NCBI GenBank assembly: GCA_026545765.1
Contig: JAIFAC010000125.1
Location: forward strand, 1 to 64,000
Length of the DNA: 64,000 nt
Source of the DNA: Plantago major
Lineage: Eukaryota > Streptophyta > Magnoliopsida > Lamiales > Plantaginaceae
Direction: 5' to 3'
The position numbers and the translations under genes are program-made. The stretch's first letter is position 1, and each line of letters begins with the position of its first letter. The notes under the pieces were generated by a model. The model did no database searches and was not told the origin of the DNA. It worked only from the letters and a program-made list of their open reading frames with translations. Below, piece by piece: positions 36,154 to 48,500 of this stretch.

Positions 36154-37355
36154 TTAACTTTTATAATTTCCGTCATTTTCAACAAATGCTAAAGTATAAA
36201 AATAAATCCACTGCACATTAGTATAAATGATTTATTGCGACAGAATTGGCTACTTCCTAGGAGGGATATCATTTTTTAATGCTATAAAGAATCTCCAGCT
36301 GCTTGACATATTATTAAAACATCACATCTTATATGAAAACTCTATAAATCATATAAAAATTTAATTATATTGTAAATAGCATTCATTTTCATAACTCACA
36401 TTTTAACCTGTCACTATTTACATCAATCAAAATTATCCTAACTCTGTCTTTTAACTATGCCAAGCCAAAAATTGGGTGTCACTCTAGAGATTGAAGGGAC
36501 GAATGCACGTGACGTGTGTAAGTTTGTTTAGAAAGAAAAGTAAGAATTGAGTCAGTTCGTTGTTCATGTATCTTCTTACCATTTACATTCTGGTCCTGTA
36601 TGCTTTTACCATTAGCAGTTTGGTCCTAACTTCGGCCTTTATTCGCAACAATTGTCTCATAACTTCAGTTCTGAAAATTTTTACAGCAAGGTCCGTCCCG
36701 TGACCAGAGACCACCATGTAAAATTTTAAACTTTGATATGATTTTTTTTTTGTAAAAACTAATGTTAAATTGCAAAAGAGTAGCCTGAAGAGAGCCTCAG
36801 ATAATTTATCTGTAGACTTAACTATATCAAAAAAATTATCGATGTTATTAATCAAAACACATACGTTCTCAACATTAGTGCTTTTTATATTACAACAATG
36901 CGCTTACGCTAACAACATGTATCTTGATTAATAATATGGATGATTTTAGTGATAACATAAGCCGTATGTAGATAAGTTATCTAAAGACCGTCTCTCATGA
37001 GACTTTGTGAATTGTGGAAAACTGAATATTAAAAATATTAAGAAAAATTATTTTATCCCGTACATTTAGAATTACGTTTTTTTTACTATTTAGGAAAATC
37101 ATAAAATGTATTGGACATCATTGGTAAGTTTTCCGGTAGATTTGCCTTAGATAACTTATTTAGAGGCGAACCTATGTTGTTAAGGAAATAATCAATTATA
37201 GTGTTAATCAGAACGTCTATGTTGCCAACATTAGTGTTTCTCCATATATACAAAAAAAATACATTTTATTAACAACATAAACGTTTTGTTTAATAACATT
37301 GAAGACAAAGCTATGTATCTAAATAATTTATCTAGAAACTTAAAGACTAGTATAT
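36154..37355. other. Intergenic, low-complexity, no gene seen
   Basis: AT-rich. 36,575-36,730 carries TTTGGTCC-type phrases like those at 34,640. Two related stretches mention ATAACTTAT(C/T)TAGA (about 36,973 and 37,152), suggesting old repeat DNA. No protein-coding signal. Confidence 0.4.
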
Positions 37356-37556
37356 TACTCCTTCCGTCCCAATTTCATCTTCCTGCATTCCGTTTTAGGC
37401 CGTCCAACTTCATCTTCTCATCCCTTAAATGAAAAATCTCTCATACTTTATACACTATCTCTCATACATTATTCATTATTTTTCATACTTTATTCATTAT
37501 ATTTCCTACTTTATCACCATCTCTCCTATTTTTTTCACTTTTCTTAGATCTCGTTT
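37356..37556. mobile_element. Stowaway-like MITE, upstream of CCS
   Basis: Begins ACTCCTTCCGTCCCAATTTC and has internal phrases CTTCATCTTCTCATCCCTTAAATG and CTCTCATACTTTATACACTATCTC. The reverse complement of 41,157-41,365 carries the same phrases, so the two are inverted relatives either side of the CCS gene. The right end is not clear. Confidence 0.6.
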
Positions 37557-37747
37557 GGACACGAAAGCATTTTAACCTATTTATAGAGAGTATATGTCAG
37601 GTATTTGTTCTAGACATTAGTACATTACTACATTACGACCCGAAATAGTAGAACTAAAAAGATACAGGACCAAAGTGTGATTAGTAAAATATAGAAAAAA
37701 GAAGTGTATCACAGTGTTAGCTGAAGAATATTTGGTTCACATAAAAA

Positions 37748-40714
37748 ATGGCATTTTTGAAGGCAGTGTTGACAACAAAGACAACAGCCATAGCTGCGAT
37801 TCCTGCTGCTTTTGCGATTTCTTTCCAATCTTCTTCTTCTTCTTCTTCTTCTCCCTCACCTTCAAATTCCTCTTCTTTCAAGAGGGTTTATTCTAACTTA
37901 TCTTTGGGGTCGTTAAGATCTACCCTAAATCCAATTCATACGCAAAATAACTTAGTTTCTGTAAAAAGTTTCGCAAGCTCATCTCCAGCTGCTGTGGAAA
38001 TGGACCAAAAATCTTCACCACAGGTATTAATTTTGTGGGTTTTGATAGTTTTTCTTTAATGTGCTTCCCGACCGTCAAAGACTGAAACTTTATCTGATTT
38101 CTTGTTTGCAGAACGGTGCCGTATTGCCGGAGTTATTGGTGAGCTTTGTTGTTGCCTTTTCTTTCTTTTTTTAAACGGTCTTTCTAGTTCGTCTATTGTT
38201 AGTTTGCCTGAATTTGCTGGTTTGGCTTACGGAAATCTTGGGCTCTTGTTCAAATTTGTTAAACTTGAAATTTCTCATCTTGGAAAGTTAAGTTATGTGG
38301 TTAAACGACTATTCCCGTCAAGTGCGGGTTGTGTTCTGGTGTATTCTAGCTTTGGTAGATTGAGTGATAAGTTTGTAACGATTCAATGATGTATTATTAG
38401 TTGAATTGATGTAATATGATTGTAATATTTGATATTCTAAAAAAAAAAAAAGAGTAAGTTATTTGGTTAATGTATGATGTCTATGTAGTTTCCATGGATA
38501 CCTATGAAAGTGCTATATGTTAGTCTTCTACTCTTCTATCCTTGTTGCGCACTGCACCCTTAATGCCAATGCTTGATTTTCCCCTCTACAACTATACTAG
38601 GGGCTCGTAATCATATCGTACATCCTTGGTAACACGAGAATCTGATTGTTTATGTTTTCCATTTTCATATTTTATCCGTGTCTGGCTGAGAGTCTGAAAG
38701 ATACATATCTTCTACAAGGAGTTGATTTTCTTCCCTCTGGAAACATGGACGCAGAGAGACTATTGGGATCAAAGTTGCTTACTAGACTTTTATTTTTGCA
38801 TGATGCTTTCGTTCTACTAAATACGGTCTGCATTTCTAAAGCTTTGTTGGGTTAATGTATGTAGTGTCACCAATGTTATGCATCTATTATTGCTTTCAAT
38901 TAGCATCTATTGGCGACTGAAAATATTCAAGTTTGTATTTAACCTATAACTTGTTTGATTTAAAGTTTAAACTCTAATTTTCTCTCATTGAAGCAAAAGG
39001 TTACATGATGGGTGTCACTGTTGAGCATGGTTTGGTCATAAATCAAGTTTGTGTTGTTTTTAAATTATATGGTTTGCAACATTTTGTGTCTATTTTGGTT
39101 ATTCTCTCATCGACACAGCTGTCTTAGTTTTGGCATAAATGTGATGACAGACTGAATTCATGGTGGATATGAAATGTGAGGGCTGCGTTAAAGCTGTCAA
39201 GAATAAATTGGAGACTATTGAAGGTGAGCGCTAATGGAAGTGTTTGTAAAATAAGCCTTAGTTATTGCTGGAATGTCGATGGATAACCACTCATTTCCAC
39301 TTCAGGTGTTAAAATGTTGATGCAGACTTGGCCAATCAAGTTGTGCGGTTCTTGGAACCTCACCTGTGAAAATGATGGAAGCCTTGGAACAGTCTGGTCG
39401 TAAGCCCGGTTGATTGGACAAGGGGTGCCCGAAGGTCGATTTTAACTTAGCCTGTAATCAACTTGCATTCGTCGGTGATTTATCTCTAAGAATTCTTTTC
39501 TCTTTTGAAATTGTTAGCCTTGCATACTTTTGTTAGTATTTTTGTCTTTTTAATAAATTTTGTGAGTTTTCTCCTTTTTTTGTCCCGTCTTATTTGTTCT
39601 ACATTTTAGTTTATTTGTAGAGCCTGAAAATACTGAAGTCTCTAGGTATTTTTGTTTGTATATTCGATGCTGTCTTCTTGTATCTTATATCAGTCTCTAT
39701 ATTCATTATGAATCTTATCTATTACACTTCTTGTCCCGCATAACTTCATATATTTGTCATTGTCCTATAAAACTTCAAACATTACAAAAGAAGGAAGCTA
39801 CCGGCACCCAACAAATAATGTTACACACAAATTGAAGTTTTGTCACTCTTTTAATGTTTCTAATTTATTTTAATTTTCACCTGAAAACTGTGCGTTAACC
39901 CTATGTATGTTCTCCGAAACGGAGGGAGTGAGGTTTTGTGATACTTCGGGTTCTCTTCCAATATTTTGTATTTTTGTCCCTATATTCATTAAGAATCTTG
40001 TATATTAAGTTATATATGGAACACAAATTAAATAACGTATGTGGTTTGTGGTGCAGATTTTCTTGTTTCGGCTGCTGTTGCTGAATTTAAAGGGCCTGTT
40101 ATATTCGGTGTAGTTCGTTTAGCTCAAGTAAACATGGAATTAGCAAGGATTGAAGCTAATTTCAGTGGTTTGTCGCCTGGAAAGCACGGATGGGCCATTA
40201 ATGAATTTGGTGATCTGACTAAAGGTGCAGCAAGCACTGGTAAAGTGTTCGACCCAACCAATGGTGGAAAGGAGGTAGGTGTTACCGTTTAATACTTGAA
40301 AATACCTCTCTGCTCGTATTGTTTATTCTGTCTCCAAAGTCCTATCCCAAATAATGTTGATTATCTGAAGATCACTGGAGTATTTTATCATTTGACATCC
40401 CTGCTTCGATTCTTGCTTAAGATGTGATTTTCATTTATTTGGGTTTTCAGCCACTTGGTGACCTGGGAACACTAGCCGTTGATGAGAAAGGTGAGGCGTT
40501 CTTTTCAGGTGTAAAAGAAAAACTGAGAGTTGTTGATCTCATAGGGCGGGCCATTGTGGTGTATGGAACGCAAGATAAGTCGGATGAGGGTATTACGGCG
40601 GCAGTGGTGGCTAGAAGTGCAGGAGTTGGAGAGAACTATAAAAGCCTCTGCACTTGTGATGGCACTACCATATGGGAAGCAACCAATTCTGATTTTGTCA
40701 CCAGCAAAGTCTAA
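37748..40714 (+). CDS. CCS: Copper chaperone for Cu/Zn superoxide dismutase
   Basis: CCS hands copper to Cu/Zn-SOD and oxidises its disulfide, in cytosol and plastid. Six exons: 37,748-38,023; 38,112-38,138; 39,151-39,223; 39,306-39,434; 40,057-40,274; 40,451-40,714, all GT-AG; ~329 aa (Arabidopsis CCS is ~320). Exon 1 is a Ser-rich presumptive plastid transit peptide; Met85 (MDQKSS) could start a cytosolic form. Exon 3 has the copper motif in FMVDMKCEGCVKAVKNKLE (MxCxxC). Exons 5-6 hold the SOD-like domain II (VAEFKGPVIFGVVRLAQVN ... NEFGDLTKGAASTG) and domain III with CxC (LCTCDGTTIWEATNSDF). Exon 4 is damaged: one base is missing near 39,312 (AAAA for AAAAA), near 39,348 (GG for GGG) and near 39,409 (AGCCC for AGGCCC), creating a TAA. 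The losses total three and every other exon is clean, so they may be assembly errors; otherwise it is a recent pseudogene. Confidence 0.92.
39725..39932. mobile_element. MITE in CCS intron 4
   Basis: Ends with ACGGAGGGAGT (Stowaway-type right end) and shares CAACAAATAAT and TTATTTTAATTTTCACCTGAAAACT-like phrases with 41,612-41,835. The left end TTGTCCCGCATAACTTCAT is degenerate. Confidence 0.6.
40453..40473 (+). promoter_or_regulatory. Predicted miR398 target site in CCS exon 6
   Basis: The stretch GGTGACCTGGGAACAC is complementary to conserved miR398 positions 2-17, with a single G:U wobble at position 8. Position 1 and the last few 3' positions are mismatched. CCS1 is an established miR398 target in Arabidopsis, so slicing of this mRNA under copper limitation is expected. 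The miRNA sequence is from memory; the site itself is read directly. Confidence 0.8.
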
Positions 40715-41156
40715 AAGTCCATGTAAACCTCCAAGATATGTTACTTAGACGTTCGTAAACGATTTTTTTTCTTTTGGTATACCAACTCATCAAATATGTT
40801 GTACTATAACCAATAAACAGTTTATGCAACTTCGCACCAAAGAGATACATATATCATATCATCAGTTATTGCCATCTAAACTGACAGTCACTCATAATGC
40901 TTTTATGTTGTCAACTGGGATTTAAGGGGAAAGGTCAAAGCAGAAGTGGAATTCTAAGAACCAATCAGTTCGCTAAAATGTCGATTCAAATTTATCATCT
41001 TGGCGACTGCATTTATGTTGTCTCTGTTTTCACCATGCATTGAAAACTTTGTACGAGTTATGAAAGCTTACTACATTTGAACAAAATAATGGCTTCTTAG
41101 TTTGCTCATTAGCTACATCCTGTGACACGTGTCAGGACGAAGACCAGATTATATTA

Positions 41157-41365
41157 GAGGGAGTATACGTCCCGGTTTCATGGGCCCGAAGACAAGATTT
41201 AAGAGAAAAGTGAATAATGTAGGAGAGATGGTAATAAAGTAATAAAAATAGTGAATAAAGTATGACAAATAGTTAATAAAGTAGGAGATATAGTGTATAA
41301 AGTAAGAGATATATTTTCCATTTAAGGGATGAGAAGACGAAGTTATACCCAAAACGAATGCGGTA
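41157..41365. mobile_element. Stowaway-like MITE, downstream of CCS
   Basis: Starts GAGGGAGTATACGTCCCGG and contains CATTTAAGGGATGAGAAGACGAAG, matching the reverse complement of 37,356-37,556. Internal GTAATAAAGT/GAATAAAGTA repeats. Confidence 0.6.
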
Positions 41366-41611
41366 AGCATTTAAACTGGACTTAGGAATATTATATAACT
41401 CGACTTGAATTTTCTCAACTTGAATTTAGTTTTGTTATTTCTTTTTGTGTCTGTTTCCCACTTTCCCCCATTCTACATCATGCTAGTCGAATTGAATTGC
41501 TATTAATAACTATAAAACTCAAAAATTCAAAACTCAAATACATCCCAATTCAAGTACCAAACACAAAACTTCAAAACTCAACTCTAGTTTAATTACTATT
41601 TATCAATTATA

Positions 41612-41835
41612 CTCCATCCGTCCTACAAAACTTCATAAATTGCTATAACAGGAAGATACCCAACAAATAATAAAAAAGTATTACTCTTACAACTTTTTTA
41701 CCAACATTTTACACATTTCCCATTAAAAGTAAACCTATTTACCACATTTTAATGTTATATCATTTATTTTAACTTTTAACCTAAAACTACGCACCAACTC
41801 ACTCCCAAAGATTCGTAATTTATAAAGTCGGAAGC
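41612..41835. mobile_element. Stowaway-like MITE
   Basis: Begins TACTCCATCCGTCCTACAAAAC. The body is related to the element in CCS intron 4. The right end ACTCCCAAAGATTCGT is degenerate. Confidence 0.55.
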
Positions 41836-41859
41836 CTATAATCCACAAACAAACAAGTT

Positions 41860-42610
41860 AGTATAGAAGAAATATGAATCGGAGTGTCGTTATCTCTGGA
41901 TACCTGGCATAGGCACTAACAAATCACGACACAGAGTTGGTAAAGCTAATCCTATAACACGTAAACGTAAACAAGATTTCTTTGGGGCTGTTTTGAGACA
42001 AAACAATTGAAAGCTACGAAAACATGCAAATACGTAAACATGTTAAAAGCAATAACTAAAGTGTAAAGAATGAACGGTTTTAACAATGGTTTAACGGTGT
42101 AAAGGATCCCCAATCTCCCTCTATTGTGTTGCTCAAGACTACTTAGATTCAAACTACGTGATTATCGTCCGATGGGCCGTCAGTATACGTGTCATAGACC
42201 AAGTCGGAGTTAGTCAAGATACCCCATGTTCGCCAACGATTACCTTGTCACTGGGGTAGGTCCATCACATCTCAATTCCTCGCTTGAGTTTAAAGAAGAT
42301 GACAACAAATAACAATCACGAGGTTATGTCTAAAACTAATTAATCTATTATAATAAATATAACGAGCAATACAAAGAGTTTGGCGGTTCGCCTTTACGAA
42401 AGATTTAGATACTCATAGCAGGAGTAGTAAACATTGTATCAATAACAAGAACACAAAGTAAAAGTGTTAGAATGATTATTGATGATGACTACGTTCTTCA
42501 TTCTTCAATGGTTTTGACGGATTGGGTTCTTGGATTAGGGTTATGCAGGTGGTTTCTTCTCTTGTATCTTGTTGCACCTCATGAGAAGTAGGGTTATCAT
42601 TTTGAGAGGC
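41860..42610 (-). repeat. Family A LTR fragment, reverse orientation
   Basis: The phrase GTTTGGCGGTTCGCCTTTACGAAAG near 42,380 matches CGGCGGTTCGCCTTTACAATA near 53,640, and the surroundings (AAAGGATCCCCAA / AAAGGTCCCCCGA; ACTCATAGC/ACTCATAGT) align with indels. It is therefore the 3' half of a family A repeat on the minus strand. Confidence 0.6.
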
Positions 42611-43829
42611 CTAAGCATTGTGAAAGTGCAAGTTGCACTTGATTAGATAATCTTATCTTTCATGATTCAGTTCAATGTTTGTGTTTGTTGTTATTGTTTG
42701 TGAACTGCAGGATTTCAATGTTGTGCAACATTGCGAAATAGTGCCAATACAATGTTGGAACAACATTACGCATAACAATGCATAACATAGAAACAAGGCA
42801 CTAATTGGATCGATGACTTGGACTGGAAGCAATCAATTCGAATTTCTGTAGGAATAAGGAAATAGTTTGAGTTGCTTTGGACACAAGGAATGCAATCTAA
42901 AAAGAAGGAAAGAGTTTGACAAGTTATGGGCACCTTGAAAGAAAGAAGGAAATAAAAGATTCTCTAGAGATAATCTTGGAAAGATTTTCCAGCCAGCCAG
43001 ATACAGAGAAACAACGTTAGTTTCTTCCTGCTGAGATCTCGGATCATCACATATGTACAGGAAGAACATAGTTGCAAGAAGAATACAAGATTAAAGAGAG
43101 AATCTTTCAAGAAGATTGTGGTGAAAGCAAGAAGGAATATATTTTATGAAGAATCAAAATATGAAAAATTCTTCTATGCGATATCAAGAAAACAAGACAA
43201 ATGAAATTGCCTTTTGAGATCCTATCGCTTTCGACTTGGATGGAAGTCGCCGATATCTCAAGTATATATACAAGGATTCAAATTTAGCAATGATAACGCC
43301 TTTCTATGTGATCAATCAAGATTTTATTAAAGAGTTTAGGCTTCTTGTTTTCTCGCTAGCTTTAGAGTTTGTCTAAGAGTATTCATTGTTGGAATAACTC
43401 TTTCAAACATCGACCTAGAATAGCTTTTACTGTTAGTTCTTCTAGGGCTAGTTTTGGTTGTTTAATCAATCACTTGTGATTGTATTAAACCTAGTTGATT
43501 ATTTGTTTAGGCGTGCCAACATATTTATATATGTTGGCTTGGTAATAGAAGTTTCATTCATATTCATCCGCGCCTTTTGTTTCATCGTGTTGAAGACATT
43601 GTTGAACAAAGATTGGTGGCAACATTGTCATCGAACTTGTTCCAAGTACCAATGGGATCCTACGCTCTAACACATTGCTTATATGGTGGTTTATGGATGA
43701 CAATTTCTTGCATAACATTCCATAAGAAGTGGTGGATCACGGGCCAAAACGCACACGAACTTGGGCAAAAAATTTGGAGTTCGCAGAAGGCCTCTACGAC
43801 TGCAGGGCTCGATAATTGGACCAATGTTG
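42611..43829. other. Unassigned repeat-like insertion
   Basis: Lies between two pieces of family A, so it is probably an inserted element. Short phrases such as TGTTGTGCAACATTGC and AACAACATTACGCATAACA recall Copia LTRs, but no ends, duplication or protein can be supported. Confidence 0.35.
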
Positions 43830-44060
43830 GGCCATTTCCTCTCGGACTATTTTAAAACGTCGAAACTTCGTTATCTTGAAAAGTGGTCTTCTACAATGTC
43901 TTAGTACTTCGAAAAGCTTCGCAATGGTGGGTCTCATGCCTTCATTGGATTCTTCTAACTCCTTGCACGAATTGATGATAGTCTATCGATATTTTCTGAT
44001 TAAGCGATTTCTTCAGATTTGCTCCAATAATTGCCATTATCTCTTCACTTTGCATATATG
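43830..44060 (-). repeat. Family A LTR fragment, reverse orientation
   Basis: TCGAAACTTCGTTATCTTGAAAAG and AGCTTCGCAATGGTGGGT parallel 54,060-54,150 (GCTTCGTAACCTCGTTATTTTG, AGCTTCGTAACGGTAGGT). This is the 5' part of the repeat on the minus strand. Confidence 0.6.
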
Positions 44061-44165
44061 TACCTCTTGAATCATCAAAATACGAATTAGGCATAATATG
44101 ACAATAATATTTAATATTGCACCTAAAACAACGGCCTAAAGTGGCCTTAAATTGCATATTTCATC

Positions 44166-44300
44166 ATGATCGCTGGAGTAGTAGGGATTGAGAATACTAA
44201 AGGTAATAATAATAATGAAAGAAATGATACTAAAGAAGGTAGTAATAATTCTAGTGACGGTGAGGATGAGCATGAAGATGATGAAGAATGTGATTTATAA
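44166..44300 (+). other. Small acidic open frame (44 codons)
   Basis: Encodes MIAGVVGIENTKGNNNNERN followed by a D/E-rich tail ending DDEECDL. Composition suggests the acidic end of a larger, lost ORF just before the family A LTR start at 44,356. Not recognised as a domain; possibly chance. Confidence 0.3.
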
Positions 44301-44355
44301 AATGATATAGAAGAGCCCAACATTTGTGATAGTGATGAGAACTTGGATATTGTAG

Positions 44356-44613
44356 TGATGTGACCGTGAAATATGTGTTTTTGCACACTTTTAGACCCTC
44401 GTTTTTTTGCCCAAAATTCAATATTTATATAAAAAAAAAAAAAGACAATTACCACTTTGTGTATTTTGTAGGTGATGATCGCATTTTCAAGGAATTCCAC
44501 GTTTTTTGGTGCCAAAACGTCATAGTTATGCCAAATCGAGGAAAAATAAGGAAAAACGATGATTCAACCACACAAGCAGTTAGAGGAGTCCAAACAAGGC
44601 ACTTGACCAACCG
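44356..44613 (+). repeat. Family A LTR 5' fragment
   Basis: TGATGTGACCGTGAAATATGTG onward aligns with 1,050-1,300, including GTGCCAAAACGTCATAGTTATG and AATCGAGGAAAA. It is cut at about 44,614 by the family B repeat. Confidence 0.75.
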
Positions 44614-44614
44614 T

Positions 44615-45950
44615 TGTGTGTGAGTGTCAGTTAGTTATAACAATAATGTAAAGCACATATAGTAAATGATACACAATTTTATAGTGGTATCTGAGGGTGG
44701 CGTAATCCCTCAACTAATCCACCCGCCTTGTCACATGACTTGAATTCACTATGACAAGATGATGAGGTTCCTTACAAAATCCTATCTCTATTCAAACCCC
44801 TTTATAACACTAGGTTACCAACCAAGTGTTCCCCCTGAGTTATTCCCTAGCTTTCTCAGCTAAGTACTTCCACTACTCAGTAACCTTTGAACTATTCCTT
44901 AGCTTCCTTAGCCAAGTACTTCCTCTGCTCAGATAGGTTAGGCCTTTAGCTTTCTCAGCTAAATCCTTTCCTTAACACGCCTGTAGGTGTTTTTGAGGTT
45001 ACAGAGTTGTCACAATAAGTTTAACTTTGTAACGTTTCTCAGTTACTTAGTTAGAACTTGGAGAATTAATGCTCCTTTATACTCTTTTCAAAGTACGAGA
45101 AGTTGTTCTTACTGACACAAGGCTTGTTACTTGTTTAGGAGAATGAATCACTGATTTAGCCGAAACTTTGAACTTGTGATTCAACTCCTTCATAGTATGC
45201 AAGGCTTGTTGAAGTTCAGGACACTTAGAACTTGTGGCCTACTTAGAAACTGGGAGCTTGAGTCGCAACAGTAAGCTTGAGAGTTTGTAATTAAGTAGGT
45301 TTGAAGACTTGTATGCTTGTTTTCATTCTGAGTTGTGTGTCTTTCAAACATTCTAAGTGGTAATATTTTATAGTTGAGAATCCTCCCGTTCGAATAGTAT
45401 TCGTTAGGCACTATGGAATTCAAAATACTGATATCTAAGATAGTATCATAGAAGCCTTTCCTTTGCGTAGACTTTCCTCTTTTATTCGTATATCACCGTC
45501 ATGTAATTAATGCAAAGGTACTATTTTATCCTGTAGTCTCAACGGATATGTGCAAGGTTTCTGAGCCTTTACACAATCCTTTCTCAGTTTCCTTTTGTCT
45601 TCAGAAACCTGTTTTAAGTGAAACTTGTCTTTGAACAACAATTGTTTCCTCAAGGTATATGAGGATAGGTATCTGAGAAGACCTTCCTTCCTTGTCTTCA
45701 GTTATCTTGTGTAGTTGACTTGATCTTCAAAATGGATGTCTTCCTGCTGGATGCTCGCTTCTTGGTCTTCAATAAAGATATAAAAATTACATTCAAAAGA
45801 CCTAACATCATATACAAGATTAACTAGACTAACATACTCAGTAAGCTTCATCTTTTACAATGTTCAAGTGAACTAAGAGTACTAGTTACCTTTACGAGCT
45901 AAGATATGTCATTTGAGTTGCTGATCGAAATCTAAAAGATATTCCTAACA
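44615..45950 (-). repeat. Solo LTR-like repeat family B
   Basis: Full-length relative of 23,874-25,146: TTTTATAGTGGTATCTGAGGG near 44,681, AACTAAGAGTACTAGTTACC near 45,868, and right end ATATTCCTAACA, i.e. an LTR starting TGTTAGGAATATC on the minus strand. No matching 5-bp flanks. Confidence 0.55.
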
Positions 45951-47617
45951 TTAAGTCATTCCATACATGTGGATGAGTTATCCAGTGTGCTAAAATTTGG
46001 ATACAAGAACAATGGTGTGGAGAAAATTGGTCTCTGTATTCAAGAAAATTCTGGAAAAATGAATTTTGGGGTTCTAAGGGGTCAGGTCGCAACCTGGATA
46101 CACTTAGACCACGACCTGATCGACAGGCAATGAGCCCCAAACTCTCTGCCCCAAACGGTAGCGACTAGATAGAGCAGTACGACCATAAATTGTGTCGGGC
46201 CGCGGCCAGGACTAGAGCAAGTCGTGTCCTGCTATGCGAACATGTCACACTTGTTCGGTTTTCTTGGTGTTTTTTTACGTTTTTCTTGAATGGTTGGCTA
46301 GCTTAAGTGTGTACAACATATCCTTTCTTCTTGTGACTGATGAATGAAGGATTGTAACACTTCTTAAAGGCTAATAACTTATGGGAAAGGTTACGAAGTG
46401 ACTATAAATATGTAGTGAACTCTCTAGTTCATTTACAAACATCTTTCTCACTTTTTTTCTTTTCCTCTTTGCTCTCTTTGCACTTTTTTTTAAACTCAAT
46501 ATAAGGTTCACCAAATTTGGTTATCGGAGTAAAGTTTTGTTTTATAAGTAATCATTTCATTTATTCTTGCTTACTTTCTCATTCTTATGCTTAAAGGAGC
46601 ATGTGTTATAAGCCATGTGTGTGAGCTTTGTTCATGTCAGCATGTTCATTAGAGTGTGATTAGAGTGCTTAATATCAGCGGAAGGTAGTTAATGATCCTG
46701 TTTTGGAATAATGTTCTGCTTGTTTAGTTGAGTGCTTTAGCAAACTGATTATGTAAAGCTAAATAATTAGTATAATCATCCTACTTGTTGTCCTCTTGGT
46801 TTTCTTAAGATTTTTCTAAATACACTCAATTACATATACACTAAACTAATCACACATATAATCACAATGATATTTAAGGACATTTATAGAATTTTATCTA
46901 CAAATGTGGACCCTAATGAACAAAATACATCTAAACCAATCACAAAAACTACTTTCATGAATCTGTTTCGAATGTCCAAAGTACGTCTCCAAAATGTGCT
47001 ACCAATCACCGCGTTTAGCAGACAAACTGCATTTTGAAGCACAGAATTCATCCGGGCTTTAGAAATTCTATTTGACCAAACTCAAACACACTTTGAAACC
47101 AATCAGGCCCTTAGCTAATTGTGATTGAGTTGCTATTGATGGTGCAACATGAATACTCTTGTGATGGTTGAATTGAAGGGAGAAACTTACCCACGGGAGT
47201 AGATGTGGGCATATTGGATCGCTACAAAACGAGTTTTGAATGAATGGTTACATCTTAGATTTAGTTTTATTTCTCATTTTCATTGTCATAATCATATTTG
47301 AAACATACATTTAGAGGTTTGTAGATGTCGCTTCACAGCTCGAGCTAACTTAAGGTATTATGTGATTCGTAGTATGCATATCATGTTAGGATATTATTGA
47401 TGTAATTTTCCCGCATAAAATGTTGTCTAATTCATAATGCATAGGTTTGCAATGGATTAACCATAGTTTTTATATAGAGGCAATTGGTACGCTGCTTTAA
47501 TTTGAGTTGGTTTAACTAAGGTGATAGTAACACGTAGTCGTAGATACGTAATTAGCATATTAGTTGGCATATTAGATCGACCGTACGTACGTATGTATGT
47601 ATGTGTGTAACAAACAT
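45951..47617. other. Repeat-like DNA with an LTR-like promoter region
   Basis: 46,380-46,500 has GACTATAAATATGTAGTGAAC followed by a C/T-rich leader, as in LTR promoters. Upstream phrases around 46,080-46,240 are GC-richer than their surroundings. No protein or clear ends. (GTAC/GTAT)n microsatellite at about 47,581-47,610. Confidence 0.4.
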
Positions 47618-47618
47618 A

Positions 47619-47879
47619 CTCCCTCCATTCCATTCCAGTTTCATTTGCCCGTTTGACCTTTTCTGGTCAACGCAAACAAACTTCGTCTGCGGATTACTCA
47701 TAAATAATATGTTGGTAAAAAAAATTAAAAATTCTTAAATTAAAAATTACACTTTAAATTTTCATTATATATTTTTCATAAATCTATTAGAAGTATTATA
47801 TGTGAGTAAATCAAGCTCAAAGTTGAACGGTGTTGACCAGAAAAAGTCAAACGGGTAAATGAAACTGGAACGGATGGAG
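47619..47879. mobile_element. Complete Stowaway MITE, 261 bp
   Basis: TA duplications flank near-perfect long inverted repeats: left CTCCCTCCATTCCATTCCAG and right (reverse complement) CTCCATCCGTTCCAGTTTCA, both continuing through CCCGTTTGAC and TTTTCTGGTCAAC. The AT-rich centre has no coding capacity. Confidence 0.9.
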
Positions 47880-48378
47880 TATTAATCATGACCTTTGGTG
47901 ACTAGTTTATCATAAAGACGTGATAAACCTATTCGCAAATATTATGACCATTTGAGTTTACGATATCTCTCAACATAGAAGTTAGGTGTAAGAGTTTAAA
48001 AATATCACCATGCACACGTTCCGCAATGTGATCCGCCCAATACTCCAACCCACAAATCTATCAAGGCACTGTCCATGATATCTTTCTAGCAATAATAAAG
48101 TAATAAATTTCATTTATATATAAAAAGTTTGAAAATCGATACAATCTTCATAACTTTGAGCGTCAAATAATTATCTCCAAGATTATTTATTTATTATTAT
48201 AGATAATACTATCCAACTCTTTTACTTTCTGATACATTACAAAAATTTAATAAATTGTTGCAAAAGTCACTCTTGTTATCAACGTCAAAGTGATTATCGA
48301 CAAAATCTAAAAGAACATAAAAACACATTTTACTAAAAGAGAATGAGCAACATCTTGCTAGATAGCACACATAAATTT

Positions 48379-48388
48379 CTATAAATAC
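48379..48388 (+). promoter_or_regulatory. TATA box of the AP2-like gene
   Basis: CTATAAATACC begins about 120 bases upstream of the ATG at 48,501, with a C/T-rich leader in between. Confidence 0.6.
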
Positions 48389-48500
48389 CTATAGCCATTC
48401 TTCATTGCAACACACTACATCATAAACTATCTCTTCTTGTTTCTCTAGTGTTTTCCTTTCTGAGAATTTTTCTCCAGTGTTGAACATATTGATTTTTGAT

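Noticed and set aside
38102..38389. 95-codon open frame spanning CCS exon 2
   Set aside because: It reads exon 2 in another frame into intron 2; the 27-nt microexon with canonical sites fits CCS homologs.
47581..47610. Regulatory GTAC cluster (copper-response elements)
   Set aside because: It is a tetranucleotide microsatellite far from the CCS genes.
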